Shown in pieces: positions 17,301 to 26,170 of a stretch of DNA of 64,000 nucleotides (position 1 is the first letter of the stretch; each line of letters starts with the position of its first letter). Both the position numbers and the translations under genes were made by a program. This stretch comes from a virus. The stretch is taken from positions 1-64,000 of the IMG/VR virus record IMGVR_UViG_3300034101_003795; one strand, given 5' to 3'. A model generated the notes under the pieces. The model was not told the origin of the DNA. It worked only from the letters and a program-made list of their open reading frames with translations, and did not search any database.

Positions 17301-20190
17301 AGATGCTAAATTTTTAGAAATTGGTAGATCCGAAGCACAGATCCATGATGATGGTGGGGTTATTCTTAATGGTAAATTTATTGCAGACCCTACAGATGCT
17401 CAATTAATAGCATTAGGAAAACAAAGAGAACAGGAAATGAGAGAATACAAGAATGACATAAAACAATATGTTTTATTAAACGAAGACCTATTAAATAAAG
17501 CAAAAGCTGAAGCTTCAGCATTAAAAGATAAAACTGGATCATATTCAGAAGCTGATATTGCTAAAACATTAGCAGGAGATCCGTATGGAATGGCATCACT
17601 AGCCGGAGCCGGATCCATATCAATAACAGAAGCTGATATTAGGCGAAAACCACTAGGATATGATAAATTATCTAAGGATAAGCAGAGTAATTATGACAAT
17701 TATGTTGATTATTTAATTGAATTTAAATATGAGTTTGCCCGACAATCTGCACTAGAGGCTAAAATAGCAAAAAGAAGAGAAGCAGAAGCAAAACAGCGAG
17801 CTGATTTAGTCAAAGCTGAACAAGCTAAAAAAGACGATCTTAAACGACGAACAACTCCTGTAGTGAGTGATGAACCAATAACATCAGGATTTGCTGGTAT
17901 GCCGGAAGACAATCCTGATTTAAGAATGCCAACATTAGCAGATGCTCAGGCAGCTGACTCACAGATTAGAGCAAAAGAAGAAAAACAAGCAAGAAGAGAA
18001 TACGTTGCTAGTAAAGTGGCAGAATTTGCAGAAAAGAAAGATAGAATATTAAGCGAACTCAGTCAAGTCAGAAGCAGAGCGCAAAGTGATATTGATACAA
18101 CTTATAATAATCAACAATCATCATCATTTAATGGCGTAGTTTCGTCTGTTACCGGATCTGATCCTTATGCTATGCAAATACAAAATGCCAGAAAATTATT
18201 AGAAAGAGCTGATTATCTAAAACAAGATTTTAATAAGAGATGGATAAGTCGCATTGATCTTGCTAAAGATGGTAGATCATATGGAACTAAAGAACAAGTG
18301 GATCAAAATATTTCTGATAATACCAGTTTGGCCGAAGAGTATTTTAATGTATTAAGAGCTGTAAGATCTGGCGAATCTTCTAATGCAGACTTTTTTAATA
18401 ATACAGTTTTACCACAACATAATGAAGCTATTAATACAACTAGAGATGTGGCCGCTCAAGCAATTGTCGGGGCTGGCACACTAGGAGTTGGTGCTGCTGG
18501 AACTGCTACTGTTAGAGGAGCAATGGCGCTAGGTGCTGCAACAGGAGCGGCAGAATCAGCAACACTATCAACACTATCCGCTATTGATCAAGTAAAATCA
18601 AAACAAAAAACAATAGGAGAAGCAGTAACTGATGTTGCCACACAAACTGTAATTGGTGGTGCTGTTGGTGCTGTTACTGGAGGAGCTGGTCAAGTTGGTG
18701 GAGCCGGAGCAAGAGCATTATCAAAAGCATATGACGCTACTGTTGAACAAAATGCAAAAATAGCAGCAAAACAAGCCAAAATAGCAGCAGAACAAGCACA
18801 AGAAGCTGCCTCCGCTCAAGCTCGAAAGAAAGCACAACAAAAAGCGGCACAAGCAGCTAAAGAAAGAGCCGAAAGACAAGCCAAAGAACAAGCATCTAAA
18901 GCACAGGAAAATTTTGGACAAAAAGCAGGAGAATCTCAAGACGAATATTTGGCTAGAATTAGTGGTCGAGCTGTTGGTCCAAAAGCAGCCGCACAAACAG
19001 CAGCAGCAGCAAAAGCATCAGGAAAAACTGGTGGATCCTCAAGCACAGCCCCAAGAAATCCAGATGCTAAATATCCAGGATTTAGTAAAAAACCAATAAT
19101 GGATTACGATCAAATTCCTACTGGTAAAACTGGTGGAACAACTTCTACTACAGTTGAAGATGTTGTTGGTCTACCAGGAAGCGCAGGAGGAGGAAGAGAA
19201 ACAATAGCCTATAAAAGATCCAAAGCAACAACAGCACAAGCACAAAAACCAGCAGAACCATTATTTTTCCCACAAAGAAACTCATCAGCTCAGATGAGAA
19301 CATTTAGGTTTAGAGAAGCAGGAATACCTCAGTCTAAAATGGATGATTTAGTTAGTAAATATTACACAAATAAAACTCTCTTATCAAAAGACGAACTTAG
19401 ATGGGTCCAAGATTTTCTAAAAGATCCAGATAATGTAGCAGGATTTAATTTTAGATCAAATAGGCCAACAGCAGCAATGTCAAGGGGCGGAGTGGTTTAT
19501 GCTTCAAAAGGCCAGTTAATTCCATATATGCCAAAAGGTACCGATACTGTACCGGCCATGTTAACTCCTGGCGAATTCGTAATAAATAGAGCGGCCACAC
19601 AAAAACATCTACCATTATTAAGAGCCATAAATAATAATAGTAATAATGTACAAAGATTTAGTGGCGGCGGCAGAGTACAATATTTTGATAAGGGGTCTAA
19701 AGGAGCAGTTCAAGCATCATCTGGCGGCGGAGGTGTATCAAATATAAGTTTAGATACTACTGGATTGAATGGTGCTTTTGGTTCTTTTTCTCAATATGTT
19801 GAGAATCTTAAAGGCTATATTGATTCTTTTGGAGTATCACTAACGAATATTGGATCATTATTAGGAAATCTTTCGTCCATAGAATCTGGAGCAAGCAAAT
19901 TATCAGTATCAGCAGCCTCTTTAAGTTCAGCATCATCAAGACTTAATGACGCAATGATTACTTTAAATTCTTCTCTAGGAACTTTGGGTCAAAGTTTATC
20001 TAATGTACCAAAAGTTATTGATTTTAACGCTACTGGAGAAATACCAATTAATATTTCATTAGATGTTAATGGTGGTCAAGGATTAAATGATCAGCTATCT
20101 AAATTTGAAGATGATATATATACTAAAATAGAAAATGAATTGCGTAGAGCATTACCAGGTATTAATATAAACATAACTAGAAGTACATAA
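11314..20190 (+). CDS. Tail tape measure protein, giant, with inserted domains
   Basis: 2958 residues. Residues 1-120 form a coiled-coil start (repeated LRNAQTNAAALNTQL). Residues about 130-450 match the phage tail tape measure core (SLGVSSSELLNVSTTLAQAG, TGGVFASASKG, ATGLRTIFTRIQRG, ELGGFRQIGKVIPL). Hydrophobic stretches occur near 825-845, 945-975 and, Gly/Ala-rich, 2389-2460. Four copies of a DTVPAML-x-PGEFVI motif lie near residues 522, 764, 1721 and 2744. Between the first two is a 200-residue segment with PD-(D/E)XK features (D688, E700, K702). Long Ala/Lys/Glu coiled coil occupies 2060-2380. Tape measure length sets tail length; at about 1.5 angstrom per residue this would exceed 400 nm, less if inserted domains do not count. 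The gene stands alone between a hairpin and the fibre gene. Confidence 0.92.
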   Translation: MAAFNLTAQLNLQGPTNLRPVISAIRRELSSLTLDLNINPRTSQGIRSVTADVNQLSTALRNAQTNAAALNTQLRTLVNTLSAVSNTATSVATGLGTINRQISNNANAARQAGSEMEEFGRQSALAVRRFAAFSVATGSVYALVRAISSAYTEFVQFNKEFVKLQQVTDSTASSLGSLSSEITRLSTSLGVSSSELLNVSTTLAQAGLTATQTKTALQALARSALAPSFDNMNATVEGSIALMQQFGISTDNLESSLSSINSVAAKFAVEASDIITAIQRTGGVFASASKGVSEGTQALNEFIAIFTSVRATTRESAETIATGLRTIFTRIQRGSTIDALKEFGINLTDLDGKFVGVYEGTRRLSIALKGLDQRDLRFSKIIEELGGFRQIGKVIPLIQQFALAQQALGVAQRGAGSLASDAAKAQEALSVRVTKVREEFIALIRDIGQTQSFQRFVDISLSLASALISVANAAKEVLPAIAAIGAIRAVPAIGQYFSGVASGLGGRRRFARGGMVPGSGSGDTVPAMLEPGEFVIRKNAVNAIGSDNLHRINRYASGGTVKSLLSEKALLGKKYDTEEVEDLYSNIKIDRSNANKLSQTREAYREKAKEIWDQASSAYSSSGSLSGANRLIKTKVGLPLPSKLSSTELAKNNTDPRRLNKIQGSLAEKETYNRVNNLKQLPKEAGPDFSIGGSATSFVEVKNRRAYTSDDDLKAKALLGHQYVTKKSYLNKKLDEAPGLKISLFSSNEKDFQRAPKYASGGNVDSVPALLTPGEFVINKKSASAIGSSRLHQMNRADKIQGFNKGGFVGVQKFADGGEVENNNIMGFSPMTIITALIGITAGFVGLSRVIPSLGRAIGVFNRSVDMGLPRTGRGTARPGQPNAGRRDFTEQGSLVRRRGVLGMGQGADAIGLAFGGTAVAQSAGENIGGTLGKQVSETGTAIASVLGLAAAIPGLANPLGILTTVVVAGIAAFSAWNKATRDAAIAEQEKIIEQKSSSLDKAFEKLTNTTNNVKIGELQSSILSNVKDVISSESAIRKEKSTASAPSWFTKTFFGAKTDTTKLSQELTSSSKLSGETLQRYIIDALRKGQTFSQVQGQLRNSGINAQDIKQSIAIAQGGTAVTDIMAKITAAQQENRTGDLPGLQKELDTIINKLVKEFSDGAIALTTISGTGAAAAAAVDLFAQSIKNVSAAIGRASAEFDEAERTASILSAAPGQALSAAGPSRLNENIFDNLRSYSSQEVVDAINSLGEKLKFSQGFTGDLTTAALSKQVLEVGLPKILAEAAAKQQTGQFNETDKNSIQKSLLGLFKNVPSMDQNKAELAVTEILDTIQKMTTEGQSVTLQSLSDSSKALNEILKGFTETTDAAKNAQVEYNKLLDQGRQSLIGLIEATDKASDLRNQAASVRNQGSVQLSQALGQSVSLKELNSSFEKTIQTLTSTIGPKGVVAGTGTNDPNQIAARLAKKQKEEADLRLKLDQANVGTNEYNALRSSLARVTLEARNLSKAQEKLATDSSRASNALSKIQEIRRTQEAGRGLFENLLTNINNPDWLLEFQRSVQSLRNVMSGQGTSEDIPLAIEAFRQRASTLPEAQAEEERKDFYAKLREILINSGITSPKVIDAILNKIGAKGETQELQDTIKVYTDAVIAQATALENQAAQTEKSGQTFFGLVKKAGENFVATIGGAAGGAGGQPVVGRQNGGMIYASKGQYVNFQPRGTDTVPAMLTPGEFVVNKKATQKNIGLLKNINNGGKGYSSGGVVYARTGGEILSSLGDASDVLFAWDLEGKGIPEDRFDWAAMKIQRATDELEEKSSLTRNINDDFIVREFSGPSRRFISKSGAEIAKLNDADFSAYRMPFNDAYNDLKRSDILKYIDDMTVPAPQPGQPPVAPPSPPQKPQGAGFTLPPEGGLAGQLSSSDFMRMGDPITQNIEARRAKALAISKDKAKTNAFYDEQRDKRANFIDNAPLAVKRKLFKDITESEDRKGQRLEEKAARDAKFLEIGRSEAQIHDDGGVILNGKFIADPTDAQLIALGKQREQEMREYKNDIKQYVLLNEDLLNKAKAEASALKDKTGSYSEADIAKTLAGDPYGMASLAGAGSISITEADIRRKPLGYDKLSKDKQSNYDNYVDYLIEFKYEFARQSALEAKIAKRREAEAKQRADLVKAEQAKKDDLKRRTTPVVSDEPITSGFAGMPEDNPDLRMPTLADAQAADSQIRAKEEKQARREYVASKVAEFAEKKDRILSELSQVRSRAQSDIDTTYNNQQSSSFNGVVSSVTGSDPYAMQIQNARKLLERADYLKQDFNKRWISRIDLAKDGRSYGTKEQVDQNISDNTSLAEEYFNVLRAVRSGESSNADFFNNTVLPQHNEAINTTRDVAAQAIVGAGTLGVGAAGTATVRGAMALGAATGAAESATLSTLSAIDQVKSKQKTIGEAVTDVATQTVIGGAVGAVTGGAGQVGGAGARALSKAYDATVEQNAKIAAKQAKIAAEQAQEAASAQARKKAQQKAAQAAKERAERQAKEQASKAQENFGQKAGESQDEYLARISGRAVGPKAAAQTAAAAKASGKTGGSSSTAPRNPDAKYPGFSKKPIMDYDQIPTGKTGGTTSTTVEDVVGLPGSAGGGRETIAYKRSKATTAQAQKPAEPLFFPQRNSSAQMRTFRFREAGIPQSKMDDLVSKYYTNKTLLSKDELRWVQDFLKDPDNVAGFNFRSNRPTAAMSRGGVVYASKGQLIPYMPKGTDTVPAMLTPGEFVINRAATQKHLPLLRAINNNSNNVQRFSGGGRVQYFDKGSKGAVQASSGGGGVSNISLDTTGLNGAFGSFSQYVENLKGYIDSFGVSLTNIGSLLGNLSSIESGASKLSVSAASLSSASSRLNDAMITLNSSLGTLGQSLSNVPKVIDFNATGEIPINISLDVNGGQGLNDQLSKFEDDIYTKIENELRRALPGININITRST

Positions 20191-20204
20191 TCTGGAGTTT
20201 TTAA

Positions 20205-23200
20205 ATGTCAATTAAATATTATGCAAACAGAGTTCAAGAAACAACCTCCGGAACAGGAGCTAGTAATTTAGTATTATCTGGATCTCCAACAGGATATAGA
20301 AGATTTAGTACCACGATTGGGCCAGATAAAACAATCACATATTATATATATCGTTCAGATAATGCCTTTGAGTGGGAGATTGGAACAGGCTATATTCTTA
20401 GTAATGGTGGAATTGACCAATTAGTAAGACAAAAAGTATCATCTTCTAGTAGTGCTGGTTCTTTTGTTAATTTTAGTGCCGGAACAAAATATGTTGAGAC
20501 AATTATTAGTGATGATAGAGTAAATACATCTTTCCAAAACGTAGAAGAAAAATCATCTAGTTTTACAGCAGCATATATTCCGACTACGTATATAGTCAAT
20601 TCTTCTTCTGGAAATGTTCAAGTATCATTACCAACAGTAATAAGTCAAGAACCAATAATACTTGGATTCTTGCTAACTGCAACATCTGGTAATGTTTATT
20701 CTCAGACAGATGCTATTAAATTGATGCCTAATGGTGTTGAAACTATTAATGGATTATCTTCAAAATCATTATCTATAAAATCAGACTACTTACAAATAGC
20801 TTCAATTCCATCAAAAAGCGGATGGATAGTTTTAGATCCTATACAAGATTCAACCAATCCTTATGGTTCAGATGGGACAATTCAATTTGCACAAAGTCAA
20901 TCATTTAGCGGTGTTAGCGCATTATCTTGGGATTATTCCTCATCATCTTTATTAATCGGGGGCAGTGGACTAGCATCAGCAGATAATATTATTTCTACAT
21001 CAACTCTAACAACAATATTTAATGAGCAATCACGAGATAAAGACTTTAGAATAGAGGGTAGTGGTACTACTCATATGTTTTTTGTTGATGCTAGTTTAAA
21101 TAGAATAGGAATAAACACATCATCTGTTACAGACACACTAACAGTACAGACCCCACCAAACCTCGGAATCAGATTAAACGCTAGTGGTTTAGGCCCAACT
21201 ATAACTTTAGTTAATACTAGTCCTAGTGGTTTATCGACAAATTCTCGTATAGGATCCATAGTATTTTCTGGATTAAATTCTAGTGGATCATCAATAGAAT
21301 ATGGACGCTTGTATGGTAAAATAATATCAGCAACATCAAATGCTGAAAATTCTTCTATAATATTAGAAGTACTTAATAATGGTACAAAAAAAGAAGTTTG
21401 CTCTCTAACTCCTAGTGGAGTAACACTAGGATTTAATAACTCTAATACTAATGGTATATTATTAGGCGGTGCTAGTAGTAATGAAGGAGATAATATAGTA
21501 TTAGGTTATTATAATAATGCTTGTGGATCTAACTGTGTTGTTATTGGTAATGATTCTAATGTGGCATCAGGAACATTTGGTGGGGCGATAGGAAGAACAA
21601 TAGCTCTTTCGGGATCTAATGTTTGGGTATTTGGTGGTTCTGGAGTATCTCTGAGCGGATCTAACGCCACATATTTAGCTCTTAATAACGATAATCACAT
21701 AGATATAAAAGGATCAGGACTCATAGAATATAATACAAAAACTGACGGAGATACAGTATTAAAGATTAAAAATAATAGAGTATTATCTAGTGGAGTTAAA
21801 GAGTCATTATCTTTTGAGTTCCAAAATGTCGGAGGTAGTAAAACCGGAGTATTACTAACGTCAGACTTAGTTTCTGTAACAAATGGTAGTGAGAACTCAT
21901 CATTAACTAGTAAAATTTTAGTAGATGGAGCTAGTACAGAGATCTTAAGATTACAAAAATCAAAAATATTAATTGGATCAAATACTAGTTCTGGTAATAA
22001 TTTATCTATAGGTTTATCAAATACTATTTATAGTACTGGTAATATTATTTATGGTAATAATATTTTAACTAGTGGAACTAATAATGTTATTGTTGGATCA
22101 AATTTACAGGCTTCTGGAAATAATATTTCAATATTTGGATCTAGTAATACGTGTTTAGTTTCTGGAAATTTAGGAGTTGTAATTTTTGGTAACAGTAATT
22201 CGGCTAATGAGGATTATGCTGTTTCACTAGGATCAAACAATTCTAGTAGCGGATTATATTCTGTTGCTTGTGGTTATTTAAATGGAGCACACGGAGCTTA
22301 TTCTGTTGGAATTGGCTCGAATAATACAGTAGTTAGTAAAGCATCCGTGGCAGTGGGTCGAAGTAATTCTATTAATAGTTCAGATATAGACGCTTCAATA
22401 TTTGCTGTTGGTATAGGTAATAATGTTAATATAAATGGCAGTGGCACAGTTATTGGTCATTATAATCAACTATATGGATCTGGTGGTTTAGTTATTGGAA
22501 AAGGTTGCGTGTCTTCTGGATTAAATAATATTGTTATTGGCAATACCAATAATGTGTCTGGTAGTAATAATTTTATATTTGGTAATAACATTAATTGGTC
22601 TGGTTCTAACACAACAATTTTTGGTGGATCATCATTAAATATTGTTTGGAGCGGATCATCATATGTGAACGCAACAGTGGCTGGCAGTCATAATACTTTG
22701 ACCACTAGTAGTGGAGTATATATAAATAGCACTTCTGGAGTATATGTTTCTGGTAATGTAATTAGTTTAACTAATAGTACAAATAATAGAATAAATATAT
22801 CATCTACTGGAGTAGAATTATATGGTTCTGGAACTTTGGCTCTTAGAAGTGGCCCCTCAGGATCCGTAACATTATCAACATCCGGAATTAATTATACTAA
22901 TTATCCAACCGCTACTGGAGTTGGAACTAGTCTTGTTATTGAGAATAATACCATAAAGGCCGCTACTAGTTCGGAAAGATTTAAAGAAAATATTAGACCA
23001 TATGATAAAGGACTAAATACGTTACTACAAATTAATCCAGTGTATTTTAATTATAAGAATAGTAATGTTCCTAGGGCCGGCTTGATAGCTGAATCAATCA
23101 GCGAATTAGGATTGAATGAATTTGTTTCTAAAGATGCTAACGGACAAATAGAAAGTTTAGACTATGGATCTATGATAGTTGTCTTAATTAATTCTATTAA

Positions 23201-23240
23201 AGAACTTAAACATCAACTGGATATTATTAATAATAAATAA
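20205..23240 (+). CDS. Tail fibre with YadA-like head repeats and C-terminal S74 intramolecular chaperone
   Basis: 1011 residues, AATCTGGAG ribosome-binding site. An N-terminal attachment region of about 200 residues (starting IKYYANRVQETTSG) is followed by a beta-rich shaft. From about residue 400 to 850 many short units of the type 'xVIGNxNNxSGxxNxxxG' recall left-handed beta-roll head repeats of trimeric autotransporter adhesins. Residues 922-1011 form a Peptidase_S74 endosialidase-type chaperone (SSERFKENI, then LLQINPVYFNYK, AGLIAESISE, YGSMIVVLINSIKELK). The S922/K927 pair matches the Ser-Lys dyad that releases the chaperone after trimer folding, with cleavage expected just before S922. 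I infer a trimeric receptor-binding fibre downstream of the tape measure. Confidence 0.88.
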   Translation: MSIKYYANRVQETTSGTGASNLVLSGSPTGYRRFSTTIGPDKTITYYIYRSDNAFEWEIGTGYILSNGGIDQLVRQKVSSSSSAGSFVNFSAGTKYVETIISDDRVNTSFQNVEEKSSSFTAAYIPTTYIVNSSSGNVQVSLPTVISQEPIILGFLLTATSGNVYSQTDAIKLMPNGVETINGLSSKSLSIKSDYLQIASIPSKSGWIVLDPIQDSTNPYGSDGTIQFAQSQSFSGVSALSWDYSSSSLLIGGSGLASADNIISTSTLTTIFNEQSRDKDFRIEGSGTTHMFFVDASLNRIGINTSSVTDTLTVQTPPNLGIRLNASGLGPTITLVNTSPSGLSTNSRIGSIVFSGLNSSGSSIEYGRLYGKIISATSNAENSSIILEVLNNGTKKEVCSLTPSGVTLGFNNSNTNGILLGGASSNEGDNIVLGYYNNACGSNCVVIGNDSNVASGTFGGAIGRTIALSGSNVWVFGGSGVSLSGSNATYLALNNDNHIDIKGSGLIEYNTKTDGDTVLKIKNNRVLSSGVKESLSFEFQNVGGSKTGVLLTSDLVSVTNGSENSSLTSKILVDGASTEILRLQKSKILIGSNTSSGNNLSIGLSNTIYSTGNIIYGNNILTSGTNNVIVGSNLQASGNNISIFGSSNTCLVSGNLGVVIFGNSNSANEDYAVSLGSNNSSSGLYSVACGYLNGAHGAYSVGIGSNNTVVSKASVAVGRSNSINSSDIDASIFAVGIGNNVNINGSGTVIGHYNQLYGSGGLVIGKGCVSSGLNNIVIGNTNNVSGSNNFIFGNNINWSGSNTTIFGGSSLNIVWSGSSYVNATVAGSHNTLTTSSGVYINSTSGVYVSGNVISLTNSTNNRINISSTGVELYGSGTLALRSGPSGSVTLSTSGINYTNYPTATGVGTSLVIENNTIKAATSSERFKENIRPYDKGLNTLLQINPVYFNYKNSNVPRAGLIAESISELGLNEFVSKDANGQIESLDYGSMIVVLINSIKELKHQLDIINNK

Positions 23241-23261
23241 TTATAGAATTGGATTATTAAA

Positions 23262-24710
23262 ATGGCTATAGTTATAGGAAGCATATCATTAGATGATTCA
23301 TATGTTCCAACAGTAAAAGTATCATATGAGTATATTAGAAGCTCATCACAAGAAGTTATTGGTGGTGCTGCGGTATATACAGTGTCCGGCAGAGTTGTTG
23401 TTACTGATGGTAATGCATCATCAGTTATGAGTAAATTGCAAAATATAAGAGAAATTGGTAGAAAATCAGAGTGTATGGATGTTAGTATTCCTGGTTTTTA
23501 TAGTGGACCAGCCAGGGTAACAAATGTAAATATCGAACAAGGATCCGATCCATCGTGGATAAATCAAGGGGAATTTTCTATAGAATTAAAGTCCTCACTA
23601 CCTTCATTGCCGCCTAATACTCTTGGTATAACGGCCGCCGATGCTGTAACAGAGTTCAGCGTATCAGAAGTTTTAGAAATAGGAGAAGAATCTCATTCTT
23701 ATTATTATAGCACTGGGGGATTTAGCAAAGGTTTTGTTAAATTTACTAATAAAATTAGTATAACGTGTAAACCGTTTTGTTCTGCTAGTGGTAGTCCTTT
23801 ATCTAAAAGTTTAGCATTATTAAATAGAGTATTAAAAATTGGCCCTTCTAGTTTAGCATTTAACACATATGCTAGCTATACTAAAGTGCTACAGTCAAGA
23901 ACCATAGAAATCAACACTGACGGAGGAATAACTTTTTCAGCAACTATGATACTGGTTCCTCCGTCATCATCGTATCCTCTAGCATTAGTAGATATAAGCT
24001 TTGCTCATAATGAAAACTATCAAGATAAATCTAGAAGATTTATTATTTCAGGAACTATTAATGGTTTAGTCAATATTCCTTGGGGTAATCCAATATCACT
24101 AGGTAGTTCATCCCCAAGTAGTAAACTTGGTGGTGCCGAAAGTGCCTTCGGTGCCATAAAGGGTACGTTTAATAGTTTTGGAAGTTGGGGTACTGGAGGA
24201 AGTAGACTAATCACAGGCGAAATACCTAATTGTCCACTGACTAGTGCTATTAGCTCTGCTTGTTCATCAACTAACAACAATATTAATACTTGCGTAGAAC
24301 CATTGAACACTACCGTAACAAAATCTAGAACAGAAGGAACGATTAATTTTAGCTTTGAATGGGGAACATCTCAGCAAGATAACTGTGTTAATGGTGGTAA
24401 AAAAACAGAAATAACCATAGATGTTCAAAATTCTCAACCACAATTTGTTGAGCATGTTATACCTAGATATGGGACATTAATCCAAGATCTTAATTGTCTT
24501 TCAGCAAAAAGAGTTAGTTATACTTCTTCTACAACAACAGACGAATCATCATGTTCGTCATCATTAGATTGTTCGTCAGCTACTCTTGATGAATCATTAG
24601 ATATAAATAAATATATTGGTGGAGACTTTCTCTTAATAGGAAGTTCTATTAGTAAGAGCAGAACATCATATGTTGTTAAAAAAGAATATATAGAACGATG
24701 TAGTACATAG
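23262..24710 (+). CDS. Tail structural protein, copy 1 of a tandem pair
   Basis: 482 residues, ending in TAG. It shares architecture with the next gene: an opening V-SYEY motif, a YTVSGRVVV strand, a midpoint (SYYYSTGGFSKGFVKFTNKISITCKPFC), a strand IEINTDGGITFSATM, and GTINGLVNIP followed by paired cysteines near residues 330-350. The fold is predicted beta-rich with several conserved cysteines. No family name is recognised. Position between the fibre and the large adhesins or hub suggests a distal tail or baseplate component. Confidence 0.6.
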   Translation: MAIVIGSISLDDSYVPTVKVSYEYIRSSSQEVIGGAAVYTVSGRVVVTDGNASSVMSKLQNIREIGRKSECMDVSIPGFYSGPARVTNVNIEQGSDPSWINQGEFSIELKSSLPSLPPNTLGITAADAVTEFSVSEVLEIGEESHSYYYSTGGFSKGFVKFTNKISITCKPFCSASGSPLSKSLALLNRVLKIGPSSLAFNTYASYTKVLQSRTIEINTDGGITFSATMILVPPSSSYPLALVDISFAHNENYQDKSRRFIISGTINGLVNIPWGNPISLGSSSPSSKLGGAESAFGAIKGTFNSFGSWGTGGSRLITGEIPNCPLTSAISSACSSTNNNINTCVEPLNTTVTKSRTEGTINFSFEWGTSQQDNCVNGGKKTEITIDVQNSQPQFVEHVIPRYGTLIQDLNCLSAKRVSYTSSTTTDESSCSSSLDCSSATLDESLDINKYIGGDFLLIGSSISKSRTSYVVKKEYIERCST

Positions 24711-24718
24711 GAAATAAT

Positions 24719-26170
24719 ATGGCTAATGATACTGTAAAATTAGGTGGAATCTCTTTAATTCCAGCACCATCTGTGAGTACCAGCTACGAATATAGTAAGA
24801 GTGGTGACTATATTATTGGGGGATTTTTAATAGTAACATTAAGTGGTAAAATTATTAGTGAAAGTGTTCTATCTGAATTAAATAGTATTTCTCAATTATC
24901 AGCTGGTAATAATTGTATATCTTTAAATATAGGTTGTAATGGTGGAGAGTTTTTAAGCGGAGCATCTGGCAAGATAAGATCCGCAGACGTTTCTATTGAT
25001 GATCAACCATTCTTAGGTAGTTATACTATACAAGTGGCAGTAGAGACAATAGATGGAAAGCCAGCTGTTGCTCCAGATAGTCAGTTTTTAAAATCTACAT
25101 GCTTATCTAATGCAGAATATATACAAAGCTATACTGAAAGTATTGGAATTAATGCCGACGCAAACTCTATTGGTCTTGTTGATGACGCTACTGGACTATC
25201 AAAAAGTTTTATTAAAGCGAATGGTCAAATTACGCTTGTTGGATTGTGTACGTTGATTTGTGGGAAACCAGAATTTACTACTATAGATAGTTTAGTAGGT
25301 ATTTTACGAACAAGAGCAGATAGTTTATTAGGATTACAAGCTTGTGAAGGATCAATATTGTCTTCGTACAATGGATGGAACAAGTGGATAGATACTCAAA
25401 CCTTAGATGTTAATAGTGCAACAGGTACAATAACATGGTCTTTTGATATGTATATGAGTCAAGGAAGCTTAGCTCCGTATGCGTGGGCTGATGTTACAAT
25501 AGAAGATAAATATGATCAAAAAAAAAGACTACAAACCAAAACTATGAGTGGAACAATTAGAGGTTTATCAACTTCTAGCGGTAGTTTTCTTGGAAATAAA
25601 CTAACGTCTGGTGAAAGGTTAGGTAACGCAAAAAAGGGTTATAATTTAGTAACAGGCATGTTGATGAGTGGTGGATGGCCATCCGATGGAAATATTATTA
25701 GTGGCGGAGAAGGAAATTGTACTTCAGCAGACGACCCATGTAAAAATCCAGTAGAAGCAACATGCTTACAAAGAATTAGTAGTAATGTAACAACATCTGT
25801 AGTTAATGGGGAAATATCCTTTTCTTCTGAATTTGGAAGCATAAGTGCCTGTAAGCCTAATCAAGAATCACAAATTGACGTTACTGTTGATGAAACTCTT
25901 CCTGCTGTTAGATATGTAGAAATTTTTGTTCCTAATGGTCGCAAATCAACAGTGGTTAATATTGGAGATACACCTGGCAAAGTAACAATAATGGGTAAAG
26001 GAACATTAAAAGGGTGCGATACTACACAAATGGGAAAAATGAAAAATTGTGTACAGGCTGAAATTTCTAAAGCACTTGGTCTTTATAGAGGGTGGCTGAA
26101 AGTCAAAGAGAACGAAAGTTTTGGAAGCTATTCTTATAGTAAAACTCTGGAGTATATAAGATGTGGCTAA
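24719..26170 (+). CDS. Tail structural protein, copy 2 of a tandem pair
   Basis: 483 residues, beginning eight bases after copy 1. It aligns by eye over the full length with copy 1: SVSTSYEYSKSGDYIIGG, GLSKSFIKANGQITLVGLCTLICG, TLDVNSATGTITWSFDMY, MSGTIRGLSTSSG, then a Cys-rich segment and the ending YSYSKTLEYIRCG against SKSRTSYVVKKEYIERC. The strong divergence means an old duplication. It overlaps the start of the following FGE-domain gene by ten bases. Tail tip or baseplate role is inferred. Confidence 0.6.
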   Translation: MANDTVKLGGISLIPAPSVSTSYEYSKSGDYIIGGFLIVTLSGKIISESVLSELNSISQLSAGNNCISLNIGCNGGEFLSGASGKIRSADVSIDDQPFLGSYTIQVAVETIDGKPAVAPDSQFLKSTCLSNAEYIQSYTESIGINADANSIGLVDDATGLSKSFIKANGQITLVGLCTLICGKPEFTTIDSLVGILRTRADSLLGLQACEGSILSSYNGWNKWIDTQTLDVNSATGTITWSFDMYMSQGSLAPYAWADVTIEDKYDQKKRLQTKTMSGTIRGLSTSSGSFLGNKLTSGERLGNAKKGYNLVTGMLMSGGWPSDGNIISGGEGNCTSADDPCKNPVEATCLQRISSNVTTSVVNGEISFSSEFGSISACKPNQESQIDVTVDETLPAVRYVEIFVPNGRKSTVVNIGDTPGKVTIMGKGTLKGCDTTQMGKMKNCVQAEISKALGLYRGWLKVKENESFGSYSYSKTLEYIRCG

